From Nostocoides japonicum T1-X7 (GTDB taxonomy: Bacteria; Actinomycetota; Actinomycetes; Actinomycetales; Dermatophilaceae): a DNA stretch of 33,462 nucleotides. The DNA is taken from assembly GCF_001046855.1 (NCBI RefSeq), contig NZ_HF570958.1:459136-492597 (forward strand). The letters are read 5' to 3'. The notes beneath the pieces were generated by a model. That model was not told the origin of the DNA, ran no database searches, and saw nothing but the letters and a program-made list of their open reading frames with translations. The position numbers were made by a program, and so were the translations under genes. Positions 22,501 through 29,761 of the stretch are shown here, piece after piece (the first letter of the stretch is position 1; each line of letters starts with the position of its first letter).

Positions 22501-23781
22501 TCAGGGCAGCCGGGCGACGGTCGCGGACCGGGCGGACTCCTCGGGCACCGGCATCCGCACGGTGACCCGGGTGCCCGTCGGCGCGGCCGGCTCGATGCGG
22601 AACTCCCCTCCGGCGGCGGTGATCCGGGCGCGATGGGACGCGAGCCCGATGTGCCCGTCCGCCAGGCGTTGCGCGAGGACCCCCTCGGCGATGCCCGACC
22701 CGTCGTCGCTGACGACGAGCACGGCGTCGCGACCGTCGCGGTCCAGGGTGACCTTCACGGTCCGGGCGTTCGCATGCTTGACGACGTTGATGAGCGCCTC
22801 CCGAGCAGCCGCGTAGAGAGCCGGGTCTGCCGCGGTGGGACCCTCGAGCCAGCCCGCGAGGTCGAGGTCGACGGTCAGCCGCCCCCGGGCGGCGACGCCG
22901 GCCGTGAGGTCGGTGAGCGCCCGCGCGAGTCCGGCCTGCTCGAGCACGGCGGGGTGCAGCTCGGACACGGTGGAGCGCAGCATCGTCGACGACTCGCGCA
23001 GGGCGTGGTCGACGCGGACGAAAGCATCCGGATCACCGGTGTCACGCGCGTCGTCGAGGTCCTGCCGAGCGGCGAGGAGATACTGGAGCGCGCCGTCGTG
23101 CAGATCCTCGGCGAGCAGGGCACGCTCGTGCGCCTCGATCCGGACGATCTCGTCGAGCAGGTCGATACGCTCGCCGAGCAGTTGGCCGATCGTCAGCACT
23201 CGGGACAGCTGGACGAAGGAGAGCGCGACGGATCCGGAGGCGAGCCCGGCGAGCACGAGGGACCGCAGCAGGATCGACGACCACGGCTCGGCATTCGCCT
23301 GCTGGGTGAGGATGCTGACCGCGAGGCTCGCGCCGAGGGTGGGCACCGCGATCGCGGCGCAGACGACGGGCCGCAGCGACGTCGCGGCGAGCATGGGGAT
23401 GACGTAGAACCCGTTGACGAGGACGTCCGCGGTCCACGACTGCTCCGCGGCGATGCCCGCCACGAGCGTGAGCGCCGACAGCGCGGCGGTGTCGACGAGC
23501 AGAGCCAGCCACATCCACCGCAGCGGTCCGAGCCCGCCACCACGGGTCCGCACCGCGAGCGCCCCCGCCCAGGCGGCATACCCGACGACGATGAGGCAGC
23601 ACGCCAGGAGGTCATGCTCCGGGGGCACGAACCCGAGCGTCAGGGCCATGAAGAGGACGAGCAGCCCGCGCAGTCCGAGCTGCACCCGGACGCTGCGGTA
23701 GGCATGGCGGAGCAGGATCTCCCGCAGCTCGGGAGTCTCGCTGAGTCCCTCGAGCGTCACCCGATCCGCCACGCCGGCCAC
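22501..23781 (-). CDS. Two-component sensor histidine kinase (NarL-partner type)
   Basis: A 426-residue membrane kinase. Several hydrophobic segments fill about residues 35-190, with little extracellular sequence, so it may sense a membrane-borne signal. The dimerisation domain is HisKA_3 type, with phosphoacceptor His228 in LLAEDLHDGALQYLLAARQ. The ATP-binding domain follows, with EALINVVKHANA (N box), VLVVSDDGSGIAEG (G1) and GHIGLASHRARI (G2). The start is the GTG at 23781, 11 bases after the response-regulator stop. It is the last gene of the hydrolase > regulator > kinase operon. The two genes for pore-forming-like proteins are divergent from this operon and are candidate targets. Confidence 0.92.
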   Translation of the reverse strand: MAGVADRVTLEGLSETPELREILLRHAYRSVRVQLGLRGLLVLFMALTLGFVPPEHDLLACCLIVVGYAAWAGALAVRTRGGGLGPLRWMWLALLVDTAALSALTLVAGIAAEQSWTADVLVNGFYVIPMLAATSLRPVVCAAIAVPTLGASLAVSILTQQANAEPWSSILLRSLVLAGLASGSVALSFVQLSRVLTIGQLLGERIDLLDEIVRIEAHERALLAEDLHDGALQYLLAARQDLDDARDTGDPDAFVRVDHALRESSTMLRSTVSELHPAVLEQAGLARALTDLTAGVAARGRLTVDLDLAGWLEGPTAADPALYAAAREALINVVKHANARTVKVTLDRDGRDAVLVVSDDGSGIAEGVLAQRLADGHIGLASHRARITAAGGEFRIEPAAPTGTRVTVRMPVPEESARSATVARLP

Positions 23782-23792
23782 GTCACGCGTCG

Positions 23793-24440
23793 CTAGTCGA
23801 GCAGCCCACGCCGCATCGCCTCGGCGACCGCCGCGGCGCGATCGGAGACCCCGAGCTTCTCGTAGAGCCGCTGGGTGTACGTCTTGATCGTGCTCACGCC
23901 GAGGAAGAGCTCGGCCGAGGCCTGGGGGATGGACAGCCCGCGCGCGAACGCGTCGAGCACCTGCCGCTCGCGCTCCGACAGGACCGGTACGTCGGAGCGG
24001 GCACGCAGCCGGATCTGGTCGGCGAGACCGCCGGCCAGCTCCGGCGGCAGGACGGTATGCCCGCCCGCGACGCGGACCACGGCCTCGACGATGTCTCCCC
24101 GGGAGGCGTCCTTCGTCAGGTAGCCCGCCGCCCCCTCCTCGAGGGCCTGGAAGACCACCGCGCTGTCGGCGAACGCCGACAGGAGGATCACCCGCGTCGG
24201 CAGCCCGTCGCGGGCCACCGCTCGGACGACGTCGACGCCGCTGAGCCCGGGCATCTGGTGGTCGACGATCGCGACCTGGGGGTGCTCAGCACGGATGAGC
24301 TCGAGGGCCTCCCGACCGTCGCCGGCCTCCCCCACGATCCGGATCCGTCCGCTGTTGTTCAACCCACGGGCCACCCCGTCGCGGAAGAACGGATGGTCGT
24401 CGGCGACCACCACGGTGACCAGCTCGTCCGACATCGGCAT
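23793..24440 (-). CDS. Response regulator, NarL/LuxR type
   Basis: A 215-residue regulator. The receiver domain has acidic residues Asp14-Asp15, phosphoacceptor Asp60 in VAIVDHQMPG and Lys in GYLTKDAS. The C-terminal LuxR-type helix-turn-helix is VLSERERQVLDAFARGLSIPQASAELFLGVSTIKTYTQRLYEKL (about 153-196), in which GVSTIKTYTQ is the recognition helix. It is followed directly by its partner kinase and preceded after nine bases by an alpha/beta hydrolase gene. The start is the ATG at 24440; a second ATG lies two codons later. Confidence 0.93.
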   Translation of the reverse strand: MPMSDELVTVVVADDHPFFRDGVARGLNNSGRIRIVGEAGDGREALELIRAEHPQVAIVDHQMPGLSGVDVVRAVARDGLPTRVILLSAFADSAVVFQALEEGAAGYLTKDASRGDIVEAVVRVAGGHTVLPPELAGGLADQIRLRARSDVPVLSERERQVLDAFARGLSIPQASAELFLGVSTIKTYTQRLYEKLGVSDRAAAVAEAMRRGLLD

Positions 24441-24449
24441 GGCGGTGAC

Positions 24450-25361
24450 CTAGGTTCCCCGGCCGAGCAGGACGTCGACCACCTGGCGCTGCGCGTCCGC
24501 GGCGTCCGGGTGGGTGTAGAGCGCGAGGTGGCTGCCGTCATCGAGGTCGAGACGACGCGCACCAGGGATCGTGGCGGCGGCGTACTCCCCGTGATCGGGC
24601 GTGACGTCGGTGTCCGCCGTCCCGTGGACGACGAGCGTGGGCGCGGCGATCCGCTCCAGGTCGAGGGACCGGATGACGGCGAACTGGGCGAGGTCGTTGC
24701 GGTAGCCGGCGCGCCGATCGGGGCCGAGACCCGCGGTGCCCGCGAGACCGAGGACGAACTCGCGCTTGACGGGGTCGGCCATCACCTCGGCGACGCGGTC
24801 GCGCAGCAGCTCGCCGGTCAGGGAGCTCTCGCTGCGCAGCGTGCCGGTGACGACATCCTCCGGCCGACGCTCGGCGAGGAGCCGCAGGAGCCACCGTCCC
24901 GGCGCGGTCCCGAGCATGAGCCGGTCGCTGAGGCCGGTCCGGGGAGGCCGGTAGCCCCTGCTGACCGTCGCGAAGGCGACGATCGCCGTCACTCGGGCGG
25001 GGTGTCGCACCGCCAGCCGGAACCCGCACGGCCCGCCGCCCGACCAGGCGAGCACGCCTGCGGCAGGGATGTCGAGGGCGTCCAGCAGCGCGGCGACGAG
25101 GTCGGCCTGCTGGTCCGGCGTCTGCCGGGTGCCGAGCTCGGTTCCGAGGTACCCGGGGCGCGACAGGAGGATCGCGCAGATCTCGTCGCGGGGCAGGAAG
25201 GCGGCCATCAGAGCGGCGGCATCGATCCCGCCGGGGCTCCCGTGGAGGACGACGACCGGTATGCCGCTGCCGACCCGCGCGTACTCGACCGGTCCCAGCC
25301 GGGTCTCCAGCATGTCCGGAGTCGGCCCGACCGAGCCATGCTGCGGCGGCACGCTCGTCAC
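24450..25361 (-). CDS. Alpha/beta hydrolase
   Basis: A 303-residue serine hydrolase. The oxyanion segment is VVVLHGSPGG, the nucleophile elbow AWSGGGPCGF and the acid residue probably the Asp in GTADTDVTPDHGE. The catalytic His is in DDGSHLALYTHP. The fold is the common epoxide-hydrolase/esterase type with a cap domain; the substrate is not recognisable. The start is a GTG at 25361. The protein has no signal peptide, so it is cytoplasmic. It is the first gene of the operon with the two-component system, and its start faces the first pore-forming-like gene across 215 bp. Confidence 0.87.
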   Translation of the reverse strand: MTSVPPQHGSVGPTPDMLETRLGPVEYARVGSGIPVVVLHGSPGGIDAAALMAAFLPRDEICAILLSRPGYLGTELGTRQTPDQQADLVAALLDALDIPAAGVLAWSGGGPCGFRLAVRHPARVTAIVAFATVSRGYRPPRTGLSDRLMLGTAPGRWLLRLLAERRPEDVVTGTLRSESSLTGELLRDRVAEVMADPVKREFVLGLAGTAGLGPDRRAGYRNDLAQFAVIRSLDLERIAAPTLVVHGTADTDVTPDHGEYAAATIPGARRLDLDDGSHLALYTHPDAADAQRQVVDVLLGRGT

Positions 25362-25440
25362 GGACCCACGCTACGCCGAACCATGGCCCCAGGCGGCCGT
25401 TTCCCGCACGACGGGCGGCCGTCGCGGACCCCGGTGTCAG

Positions 25441-25490
25441 CCGATCGGCCGACATCGCGGTCCCCCGAGCGATCGTCCGATCGGCCGACC
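25441..25490. repeat. Leader repeat copy A, upstream of secreted protein 1
   Basis: This 50-bp block matches 26747-26796 at about 39 of 50 positions. Shared landmarks are CCGATCGG, CGACATC, TCCCCCGA and CGGCCGAC. It lies about 90-140 bp before the start of secreted protein 1. It also contains an internal repeat of CCGATCGGCCGACC-like sequence (25441 and 25478). Confidence 0.7.
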
Positions 25491-25576
25491 GTATCGACCG
25501 CCCGTCGAACGGATGGTTGACCCACGAACCACGGAGCGCCGACCGAGGCGAACCGGACCACACGACAGGAGACCCC

Positions 25577-26704
25577 ATGCGCATCGACACGATGACCAAG
25601 AAGTTGGCCGCGGCACTCGTCGGCGGCGCAGTGCTCATCGGTGGGGCCGCCGGCCCTGCGCTCGCCGCCACGTCGACGGCGACGGCCCAGGACGACGCCG
25701 GGGTGCAGCCGGTCGGTCCCCCCGCGCCCAACAACATGTCCTTCGACTACCGGCTCTACAACGACACGCCCTACACATGGACCATCGATCCCTCCGGCAC
25801 GCTGTCCCAGCACTGGTACAGCGACACCCAGTGGACGAAGGTCGACTGGCGTGGGGTCGGACCCGTGCAGACGATGAAGCCGGGCGACGTGATGCATCTG
25901 CGCAAGGAGTCGCACAGCACCTACGACGCCAACGACGGCGACGACGACTGGATCAGCTACTCCTTCACCGACGCCGACGGTGCTCAGCACCTCGTCCGCG
26001 TCCACGCCGACTATCAGGACCACCTGACGAGCTTCAGCATGGACAGGAGCGGAGACGACTGGGTGAACTCCACCGCGGTCTTCCACATGGCATACCAGCC
26101 GGGCGCGGAGGCCAACTCGGTCGGCGCGTTCCTCAACAAGCCGGCCGAGGTCACCATCGACGCGGCCGCCGACCCGAAGCGCGCCGCGGATGCGGTGAGC
26201 CACTTCTCCGACGCGGGCGCGACCGGCAAGAAGTTCACGCCGACCGCCGACCCGACGTGGACCGAGACGGACCCGAAGCCCGGCTCGGCCACCCTCATCA
26301 ACGCGACGTCGAGCCCCGCCGAGCTCACGGCGATCACCGGCACGACGAACAGCGAGAGCACGTCGTTCTCCGAGGAGATCGCGTGGGAGGCCCAGCTCGG
26401 ATTCCTCGGGGTCGCCAACGCCGGCATCAGCGCGTCGATCGGCAGCACCCAGGAGTGGCGCGTCTCCGACACGGTCGAGAACGGCGACACGATGACCGTC
26501 CCCTCTCAGAAGCAGGGCTCCTTCGTGAAGACGAACGACGTCGAGAACGTGACGGGGAACGTCGACTTCACCATCTACGACGGCATGCTGACCTACCACC
26601 TCAAGAACGTCACGGTGTCGATGCCGGGCCTGACCAAGCCCGGCCAGTCGATCCCGGTGCCCGGCACCGCATTCAGCCCGGTGATCACGGGCATCGGCGG
26701 GTAG
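25577..26704 (+). CDS. Secreted aerolysin/ETX-MTX2-like protein with N-terminal extra domain
   Basis: A 375-residue exported protein. A signal peptide (positive start, hydrophobic 11-29, cleavage near ALA-ATS, about 30-31) precedes a Trp/Asp-rich domain (about 52-185, e.g. YNDTPYTWTIDPSGTL, DDDWISYSF). Residues 191-346 form a beta-rich region that is Ser/Thr-rich. Its alternating stretch TTNSESTSFSEEIAWEAQ is followed by LGFLGVANAGISASIGSTQEW, then MTVPSQKQGSF and GNVDFTIYDGMLTYHLKNVTV. That order and alternation resemble the membrane-inserting module of aerolysin-like beta-pore-forming proteins; this is pattern resemblance, not a search result. The ATG at 25577 follows CAGGAG. It is homologous to the next gene, which lacks residues 52-185. 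The extra domain could bind a receptor or partner. The target and role are unknown. Confidence 0.7.
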   Translation: MRIDTMTKKLAAALVGGAVLIGGAAGPALAATSTATAQDDAGVQPVGPPAPNNMSFDYRLYNDTPYTWTIDPSGTLSQHWYSDTQWTKVDWRGVGPVQTMKPGDVMHLRKESHSTYDANDGDDDWISYSFTDADGAQHLVRVHADYQDHLTSFSMDRSGDDWVNSTAVFHMAYQPGAEANSVGAFLNKPAEVTIDAAADPKRAADAVSHFSDAGATGKKFTPTADPTWTETDPKPGSATLINATSSPAELTAITGTTNSESTSFSEEIAWEAQLGFLGVANAGISASIGSTQEWRVSDTVENGDTMTVPSQKQGSFVKTNDVENVTGNVDFTIYDGMLTYHLKNVTVSMPGLTKPGQSIPVPGTAFSPVITGIGG

Positions 26705-26712
26705 CGGATCCT

Positions 26713-26735
26713 CCCTCCCCGCGACCTCGGGAGGG
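26713..26735 (+). terminator. Hairpin after secreted protein 1
   Basis: CCCTCCC-N9-GGGAGGG begins nine bases after the stop codon at 26702-26704. There is no T-tract. It may attenuate or end transcription between the two secreted-protein genes. Confidence 0.5.
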
Positions 26736-26746
26736 ACGTGGGTCGA

Positions 26747-26796
26747 CCGATCGGACGACATCCGCGTCCCCCGACCGGTCAACCAACCGGCCGACG
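26747..26796. repeat. Leader repeat copy B, upstream of secreted protein 2
   Basis: The second copy of the 50-bp block at 25441-25490, placed about 90-140 bp before the second secreted-protein gene. Its spacing to the downstream start is nearly the same as for copy A. The promoter or leader was therefore duplicated together with the gene. Confidence 0.7.
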
Positions 26797-26886
26797 GCCC
26801 CCACCGTCGTCCACGGACAGACTCGTCCCAGCTCGACAGCCCCATCCAGCGTCCGACCGGACGCACCCGCCGAAAGGAAGCAGATC

Positions 26887-27654
26887 ATGAAACTCACGAG
26901 GACCGGGATCGCCGCCGGAAGCCTGCTGGCCACCGCGCTCATCGGCTCGACGGTCGCCACCGCCGCCTACGCGGTCGCCGACGGAACGACCGTGACCATC
27001 GACGCCGCGGCCCAGCCCGCCGCGGCCGCCTCGGCCATGGCGCTCTTCCCGAGCGCCACCGACAAGGCCTTCCAGGCGACGACGAACCCGGCCTACTCCG
27101 AGACCGGCTGGGAGCAGGCCAGCACGTCGAGGCTGGACAACCCTCCGGACAGCGACGAGGACCTCACCCAGGACCTCAAGGTCACCCACGAGGCGGAGGC
27201 CAGCTTCTCGATCGGCGGTTCCGTCGGCGCGGAGACCACCCTCAGCGCCCTCGGCTTCGCCAACGCCAAGGTCAGTGTGAAGTTCAGTGCCGAGCACCAG
27301 TGGGCCACCCAGACGTCGGACTCGGAGAAGATCTCGGTGACCGCCAAGCCCGGCACCTCCGTGTGGATCGTCGCGGCCCACCGGCAGGCCACCTTCACGG
27401 GCGACTACACCTTCACGGCGAACGGCACGACGTACCACGTCGACAACGTGACGATCACCGAGCCGGCCCCCGCCACCGGCGGCGACGCGACGAGCGGCGT
27501 CACCTACCTGGCGACCGAGCAGGCCTACACGAAGGTCAACAACGTCACCGGTGCGGCGGCCGGATCGCTGCCCAAGGGCCTCGTGCCGATCGGGAACAAC
27601 CCGCGGGTCCAGGCGATCAACGCCCAGCTGCCCCGCCTGAAGACCGCCGGCTGA
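26887..27654 (+). CDS. Secreted aerolysin/ETX-MTX2-like protein, short form
   Basis: A 255-residue exported protein with a signal peptide (about 1-29, cleavage near AYA-VAD). The mature part begins at once with TVTIDAAAQPAAAASAM, matching EVTIDAAADPKRAADAV at residue 191 of the preceding protein. It then shows KVTHEAEASFSIGGSVGAETTLSALGFANAKVSVKF, an alternating amphipathic region like a pore-forming hairpin. ISVTAKPGTSVWIV and GDYTFTANGTTYHVDNVTIT align with MTVPSQKQGSF and VDFTIYDGMLTYHLKNVTV of its neighbour. It lacks the N-terminal domain of that protein but has a C-terminal extension after about residue 195. The ATG at 26887 follows AAGGAA. Two partners of one complex, or a toxin and its regulator, are both possible. 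Confidence 0.68.
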   Translation: MKLTRTGIAAGSLLATALIGSTVATAAYAVADGTTVTIDAAAQPAAAASAMALFPSATDKAFQATTNPAYSETGWEQASTSRLDNPPDSDEDLTQDLKVTHEAEASFSIGGSVGAETTLSALGFANAKVSVKFSAEHQWATQTSDSEKISVTAKPGTSVWIVAAHRQATFTGDYTFTANGTTYHVDNVTITEPAPATGGDATSGVTYLATEQAYTKVNNVTGAAAGSLPKGLVPIGNNPRVQAINAQLPRLKTAG

Positions 27655-27694
27655 GGGATCCGGTGTCGAGTTGAGCCTCTCTCGCGACCCTCAG

Positions 27695-27735
27695 CCGGTC
27701 CTGGGTCGACCGAGGACCGGTCGACCCAGGACCGG
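27695..27735 (+). terminator. Perfect 18-bp hairpin after secreted protein 2
   Basis: The arms at 27695-27712 (starting CCGGTCCTGG) and 27718-27735 are exactly complementary, with loop AGGAC. The structure starts 41 bp after the stop codon. It is very stable and lies between the pore-forming-like pair and the esterase gene, so it most likely ends that transcript. Confidence 0.65.
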
Positions 27736-27763
27736 TCGACGGAGGACCGGTCCAGGCAGGACC
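27713..27763. repeat. 15-bp tandem repeat beginning AGGACCGGTC
   Basis: AGGACCGGTC recurs at 27713, 27728 and 27743 with a 15-bp period, and a partial AGGACC is at 27758. The array overlaps the right arm of the preceding hairpin and reaches to within 35 bp of the esterase start. Confidence 0.75.
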
Positions 27764-27797
27764 ATGGGAATGAACCCACCCCATGAGGAGGTGCAGC

Positions 27798-28709
27798 GTG
27801 CTCTCTGACGAAAGCCGTCGTCTGCTCGAGTCGGTGCCACCGCGGCCCAGCCGGCGTGCGGTCGGGGTCGAGGCGAGCCGCCTCGCCCTCCGGTCCCAGA
27901 TCCCGTTCTTCGGCACCGCGACGGAGCCTGTCGCGGTCGAGGACACGACCGTCCGGGACGTGCCGGTCCGCCGCTATCGGGCCACGATGTCGACGGACTC
28001 CCCGTGCCTCGTCTACGCCCACGGCGGCGGCTGGGCCCTCGGAGACCTCGACACGCACGACGCGTGGTGTCGCCGTCTGGCGGCGAGGGCCGAATGCCAC
28101 GTCGTCGCCGTCGACTACCGACAGCCCCCCGACCATCCGTACCCCGCAGCCCTCGACGACGTCGGCGACGTCGTCACCGAGCTGCTCACCCGGCCCGAGC
28201 GCTACGCGATCGACGGGGACCGCGTCGCGGTCGGCGGCGACAGCGCCGGTGGCAACCTCACCGCGGCGGTCTGCCAGCGGCTGGGCAGCGAGGGCCTGCG
28301 CATCAGGCACCAGCTGCTCGTCCTGCCGGTCGTCGACAACGACGTGGAGCGGTATGCGTCCTACGACGAGTATCGCGCCGGTCCCGGGCTCACCCGGGAG
28401 GACATGGAGTGGTACTTCGAGCAGTACCTCGGCGACCGGTGGTGGGCCGTCACCGATCCCGGGGCCGTCCCCATGCGGGCCGAGAGCCTGGCGAGCCTGC
28501 CTCCGACGACGATCCTCACCGCCGAGTGCGACCCGGTGCGGGACGAGGCGGAGGCATACGGCGAGCGGCTCACGGCGGCCGGTGTCCCCACCCGGGTGAG
28601 GCGCTCCCCCGGAGCCTTCCATCCCTTCTTCCTCTACCACGACCAGCTCGCGGAGGCGCGTGAGGCGCTGCGGTTCTGCGCCGAGGAGCTGCGGGCCGCC
28701 TTCGGGTGA
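27798..28709 (+). CDS. Alpha/beta hydrolase, HSL-type esterase/lipase
   Basis: A 303-residue esterase of the hormone-sensitive-lipase group. The oxyanion motif is AHGGGWALGD and the nucleophile elbow GGDSAGGNL. The acid residue is probably the Asp in TAECDPVRDE, and the catalytic His is in PGAFHPFFLYH. Such enzymes cleave short-chain acyl esters in the cytoplasm. The GTG at 27798 was chosen because AGGAGG lies seven bases upstream; an ATG at 27783 precedes that ribosome binding site. It is separated from the secreted pair by a strong hairpin, so it is probably its own unit. It is convergent with the copper chaperone gene. Confidence 0.9.
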   Translation: MLSDESRRLLESVPPRPSRRAVGVEASRLALRSQIPFFGTATEPVAVEDTTVRDVPVRRYRATMSTDSPCLVYAHGGGWALGDLDTHDAWCRRLAARAECHVVAVDYRQPPDHPYPAALDDVGDVVTELLTRPERYAIDGDRVAVGGDSAGGNLTAAVCQRLGSEGLRIRHQLLVLPVVDNDVERYASYDEYRAGPGLTREDMEWYFEQYLGDRWWAVTDPGAVPMRAESLASLPPTTILTAECDPVRDEAEAYGERLTAAGVPTRVRRSPGAFHPFFLYHDQLAEAREALRFCAEELRAAFG

Positions 28710-28717
28710 GGTCCGCA

Positions 28718-28739
28718 GCCGGTCGCGGGGGTGACCGGC
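28718..28739. terminator. Hairpin between convergent esterase and copper chaperone
   Basis: GCCGGTC-N8-GACCGGC fills most of the 37-bp gap between the two stop codons and could end both transcripts. Confidence 0.45.
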
Positions 28740-28746
28740 GGTCCGG

Positions 28747-29007
28747 TCAGGCCAGCGTGTAGCCGGCCTCGCGGACGGCGGCCTCGACGACATCGCGGGA
28801 GACCGGCTCGTCGGAGGCGAAGGTGAGGCTGCCGCTCGCGAGGTCGACGATGACATCGCGAACACCCGCGACCGCGCCGACCTCCTCGGTCACCGCCGCG
28901 ACGCAGTGACCGCACGTCATCCCGGTCACCGTGTACGCCGCCCGCGGCTCACCGGCTGCGGCAGTCTCGATGGTCTCGGTGGCCTGGATGTCGCTGGAGG
29001 TGCACAT
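28747..29007 (-). CDS. copZ: Copper chaperone, heavy-metal-associated domain
   Basis: An 86-residue protein with one HMA domain. The metal site is GMTCGHC (29-35; Cys32 and Cys35), followed by VAAVTEEVGAVAGVRDVIVDLASG and a C-terminal VVEAAVREAGYTL. It carries Cu(I) in the cytoplasm, usually to a P1B-type exporter, which is not in this window. The N-terminal 24 residues are an acidic, Ala/Thr-rich extension uncommon in CopZ, with one extra Cys at position 2. The ATG at 29007 has GAGGGGA upstream. A CsoR-type operator lies 55 bp before it, so copper-induced expression is expected. The csoR gene itself is not seen here. Confidence 0.88.
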   Translation of the reverse strand: MCTSSDIQATETIETAAAGEPRAAYTVTGMTCGHCVAAVTEEVGAVAGVRDVIVDLASGSLTFASDEPVSRDVVEAAVREAGYTLA

Positions 29008-29061
29008 GAACGACGGGTCCCCTCGCCTGATCGTCGGGTGGTCCTTGACGGAGCTCACCTT

Positions 29062-29078
29062 ATACCCCCTGCGGGTAT
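29062..29078 (-). promoter_or_regulatory. CsoR-type copper operator
   Basis: ATACCC-N5-GGGTAT is a perfect inverted repeat matching the known CsoR operator pattern (GC tracts flanked by ATA/TAT). A minus-strand -10 candidate, TATAAG, overlaps its edge. Binding of apo-CsoR would block the chaperone promoter and release it with Cu(I). Confidence 0.75.
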
Positions 29079-29101
29079 GCGGTGTGTCCGGTCGGCGGAG
29101 C

Positions 29102-29758
29102 TCAGGCGGTGCGGCGGCTGCGGTTCTCCAGGTCGGCACGCACCGCGCGCACGTCGACGCCGCGCATCCGCAGCACCATGCGTAGCGTCTCGTCGTCGGA
29201 GCGCAGGACGCCGAGGGCGATGTGCTCGGAGCGGATCTCCCGCGCACCGGTCCGGATCGCCTCGCGGAGGGAGAGCTCGAGGACCTTCTTCGCGCCACGG
29301 CTGAAACGGACATGCTCGCGCCACCCGAGCCGCCGGCGGGCGGCCCACAGATCGAACTCGTCGTCGTCCCGGGACAGGCGGGGATCGGGGTCCTGCGTCC
29401 CACCCTCGCCCTGCCCGTCGAGTGCGCCCTCCCCGAACTGGCGCTCGACGGCGGCCCGGATGGCGTCGAGGTCGATGCCCAGGGAGCGGAGCGCGTCCGC
29501 GTCCTCCTCGCTCAGCGGAGCCTGAGGGGCCGTCGGCTCGGGGTGAGCCGACGGAGTCGGCGGCCGGAGCCCGAGGGAGGTGGCGATGGCCTCCGTCGTG
29601 ATGCCGTGGGCCGCGAGGAGGTCGCTCACGCCGCTGCTCTCCTCGGTGAGGGCGAGAAGGACGTGGACCGGACGCACCCGTTCGGCGCCGAGCTCGTGGC
29701 AGAGGTCCTGGGTCGAGATCACGACGGCCCGGGCGTTGCGGGAGAAACGTTCGAACAC
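29102..29758 (-). CDS. Stand-alone protein with two Clp N-terminal domains
   Basis: A 218-residue protein with the start of a ClpC-type chaperone but no ATPase module. The first Clp-N repeat is MFERFSRNARAVVISTQDLCHELG, continuing through RVRPVHVLLALTEESSGVSDLLAAHGI. The second is VRFSRGAKKVLELSLREAIRTGAREIRSEHIALGVLRSDDETLRMVL. An acidic, Gly/Asp-rich linker (about 75-140) joins them. Clp-N domains bind adaptors, substrates or phospho-arginine, so it could compete with or deliver substrates to ClpC. The start is the GTG at 29758 with GGAGG upstream. It is coupled to the small helix-turn-helix gene three bases before it, a common actinobacterial pairing in my experience of the family. The function is uncertain. 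Confidence 0.85.
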   Translation of the reverse strand: MFERFSRNARAVVISTQDLCHELGAERVRPVHVLLALTEESSGVSDLLAAHGITTEAIATSLGLRPPTPSAHPEPTAPQAPLSEEDADALRSLGIDLDAIRAAVERQFGEGALDGQGEGGTQDPDPRLSRDDDEFDLWAARRRLGWREHVRFSRGAKKVLELSLREAIRTGAREIRSEHIALGVLRSDDETLRMVLRMRGVDVRAVRADLENRSRRTA

Positions 29759-29761
29759 GGC

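Noticed and set aside
25069..27654. An 861-codon frame that reads into secreted protein 2
   Set aside because: Only the part from 26887 has a signal peptide and a ribosome binding site. The upstream part is out of frame with secreted protein 1 and with the hydrolase.
27713..27763. A CRISPR-like array
   Set aside because: The 15-bp units are directly adjacent without unique spacers, and no cas genes are present.
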